From assembly GCF_937888285.1 (NCBI RefSeq), contig NZ_CALART010000024.1, positions 38,953 to 102,952 on the forward strand: a stretch of DNA of 64,000 nt, written 5' to 3'. The translations under genes and the position numbers were made by a program. Below the pieces are notes generated by a model, which ran no database searches, had not been told where the DNA came from, and was given only the letters and a program-made list of their open reading frames with translations. Below are positions 63,625 through 64,000 of this stretch, piece by piece (within the stretch, counting starts at the first letter, position 1; each line of letters opens with the position of its first letter). Source of the stretch: an uncultured Aquimonas sp. Lineage in GTDB: Bacteria > Pseudomonadota > Gammaproteobacteria > Xanthomonadales > Xanthomonadaceae.

Positions 63625-64000
63625 GCCAAGCCGATGCCTAAGCCGGAGTCAGCGCCCCGGCAGCCTTAACCAGACAGAAGGGTTTGGGCTGGATAAGCCA
63701 GATCCGAGCATGTCTCGACTTCCAGAAATCTGCCCGAAACCGGGGGGTATTCGGAAAGTGGAGCGACTGTCGGCCTCGTAGAGTGGAGACCGTTGCCCAT
63801 GGGTGTGTAGGTGCCGGGCAACTGCCCCGCTGCGCCTGACTGCCCGGAAAGCCATGCATCACGAATACCCAACCGACCCCGCCTTGTCGATCCGCGCAGA
63901 GTCCTGCAAGCGGAGCCGCTCCGATGCCTTGCCGGAGAACGGCACCCCTTAGTCTCAACTTCCAAGTGCAACACCCCACTTCAAGTAGGGTGCAGGCATG
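63625..64000. other. Right-edge region without a supported gene
   Basis: Open frames here on the minus strand (for example 63638-63979) have no recognisable motif, biased composition and no ribosome site. The region follows a gene fragment and an insertion-sequence remnant and may be part of another mobile element, but I see no terminal repeat to prove it. Confidence 0.4.

Noticed and set aside
63638..63979. A 113-codon minus-strand frame at the right edge
   Set aside because: It has no motif or ribosome site, and overlapping frames on the same strand are equally open.

Overview
The window is GC-rich, densely coded chromosomal DNA from a gammaproteobacterium. It is probably from the Lysobacterales/Xanthomonadales group. 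That placement is inferred from the gmk-rpoZ-spoT-recG block, a pilMNOPQ operon divergent from a class A penicillin-binding protein gene, a zinc-ligand-free ribosomal protein L31, and a TIGR02999-like ECF sigma factor. I found no rRNA, tRNA or CRISPR array.

Housekeeping half (1-25.1 kb). The left edge cuts an NlpC/P60 cysteine-peptidase gene. Then come gltBD (glutamate synthase), rdgB-rph, and divergently yicC-gmk-rpoZ-spoT-ridA-recG. Next are a nucleoside hydrolase, a large MscK-type mechanosensitive channel, rpmE2, gltA, a small gene of unknown function and mrcA (PBP1A). Three 18-bp palindromes at a 35-bp period follow the recG stop codon directly. The same palindrome recurs near 0.8 kb and as an inverted pair at 57.6-57.7 kb.

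Cell-surface and envelope part (25.3-45.7 kb). pilMNOPQ encodes the type IV pilus alignment complex and secretin. It is followed by a 999-residue Ig-like lipoprotein gene with a strong terminator, a cyclic-nucleotide-binding/EAL protein, and a six-gene MoxR-DUF58-DUF4381-VWA-VWA/TPR-BatD operon in which every junction overlaps by 4 bp. Two sodium-coupled amino-acid or dicarboxylate transporters and an ECF sigma gene follow.

Metabolic and anaerobic part (46.3-56.2 kb). An FAD dehydrogenase, two thiamine-diphosphate enzymes, a HemN paralogue that has lost the first and last cluster cysteines, a DUF2249 protein, two small proteins with CCGGC tails, a lipoprotein, and a cytochrome b561/catalase-related peroxidase pair. 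Four FNR/ANR-like boxes (TGAY-N4-RTCA) lie upstream of genes between 49.7 and 53.4 kb and suggest an oxygen- or NO-controlled regulon.

NAD and accessory end (56.4-64 kb). NadM-Nudix, nicotinamide phosphoribosyltransferase (NadV) and an ADP-ribosylglycohydrolase fused to a dual-specificity phosphatase form a compact NAD-salvage/ADP-ribose module. Beyond it the DNA looks acquired and broken: a Sel1-repeat remnant, an intact Fic gene whose start codon abuts a perfect 12-bp inverted repeat, a decayed IS630-family transposase, and a second diverged 3' end of an ADP-ribosylglycohydrolase/phosphatase-like gene. The best candidates for something new are the FNR-box cluster with its altered HemN and CCGGC proteins, and the NAD/ADP-ribose module with its Fic neighbour.
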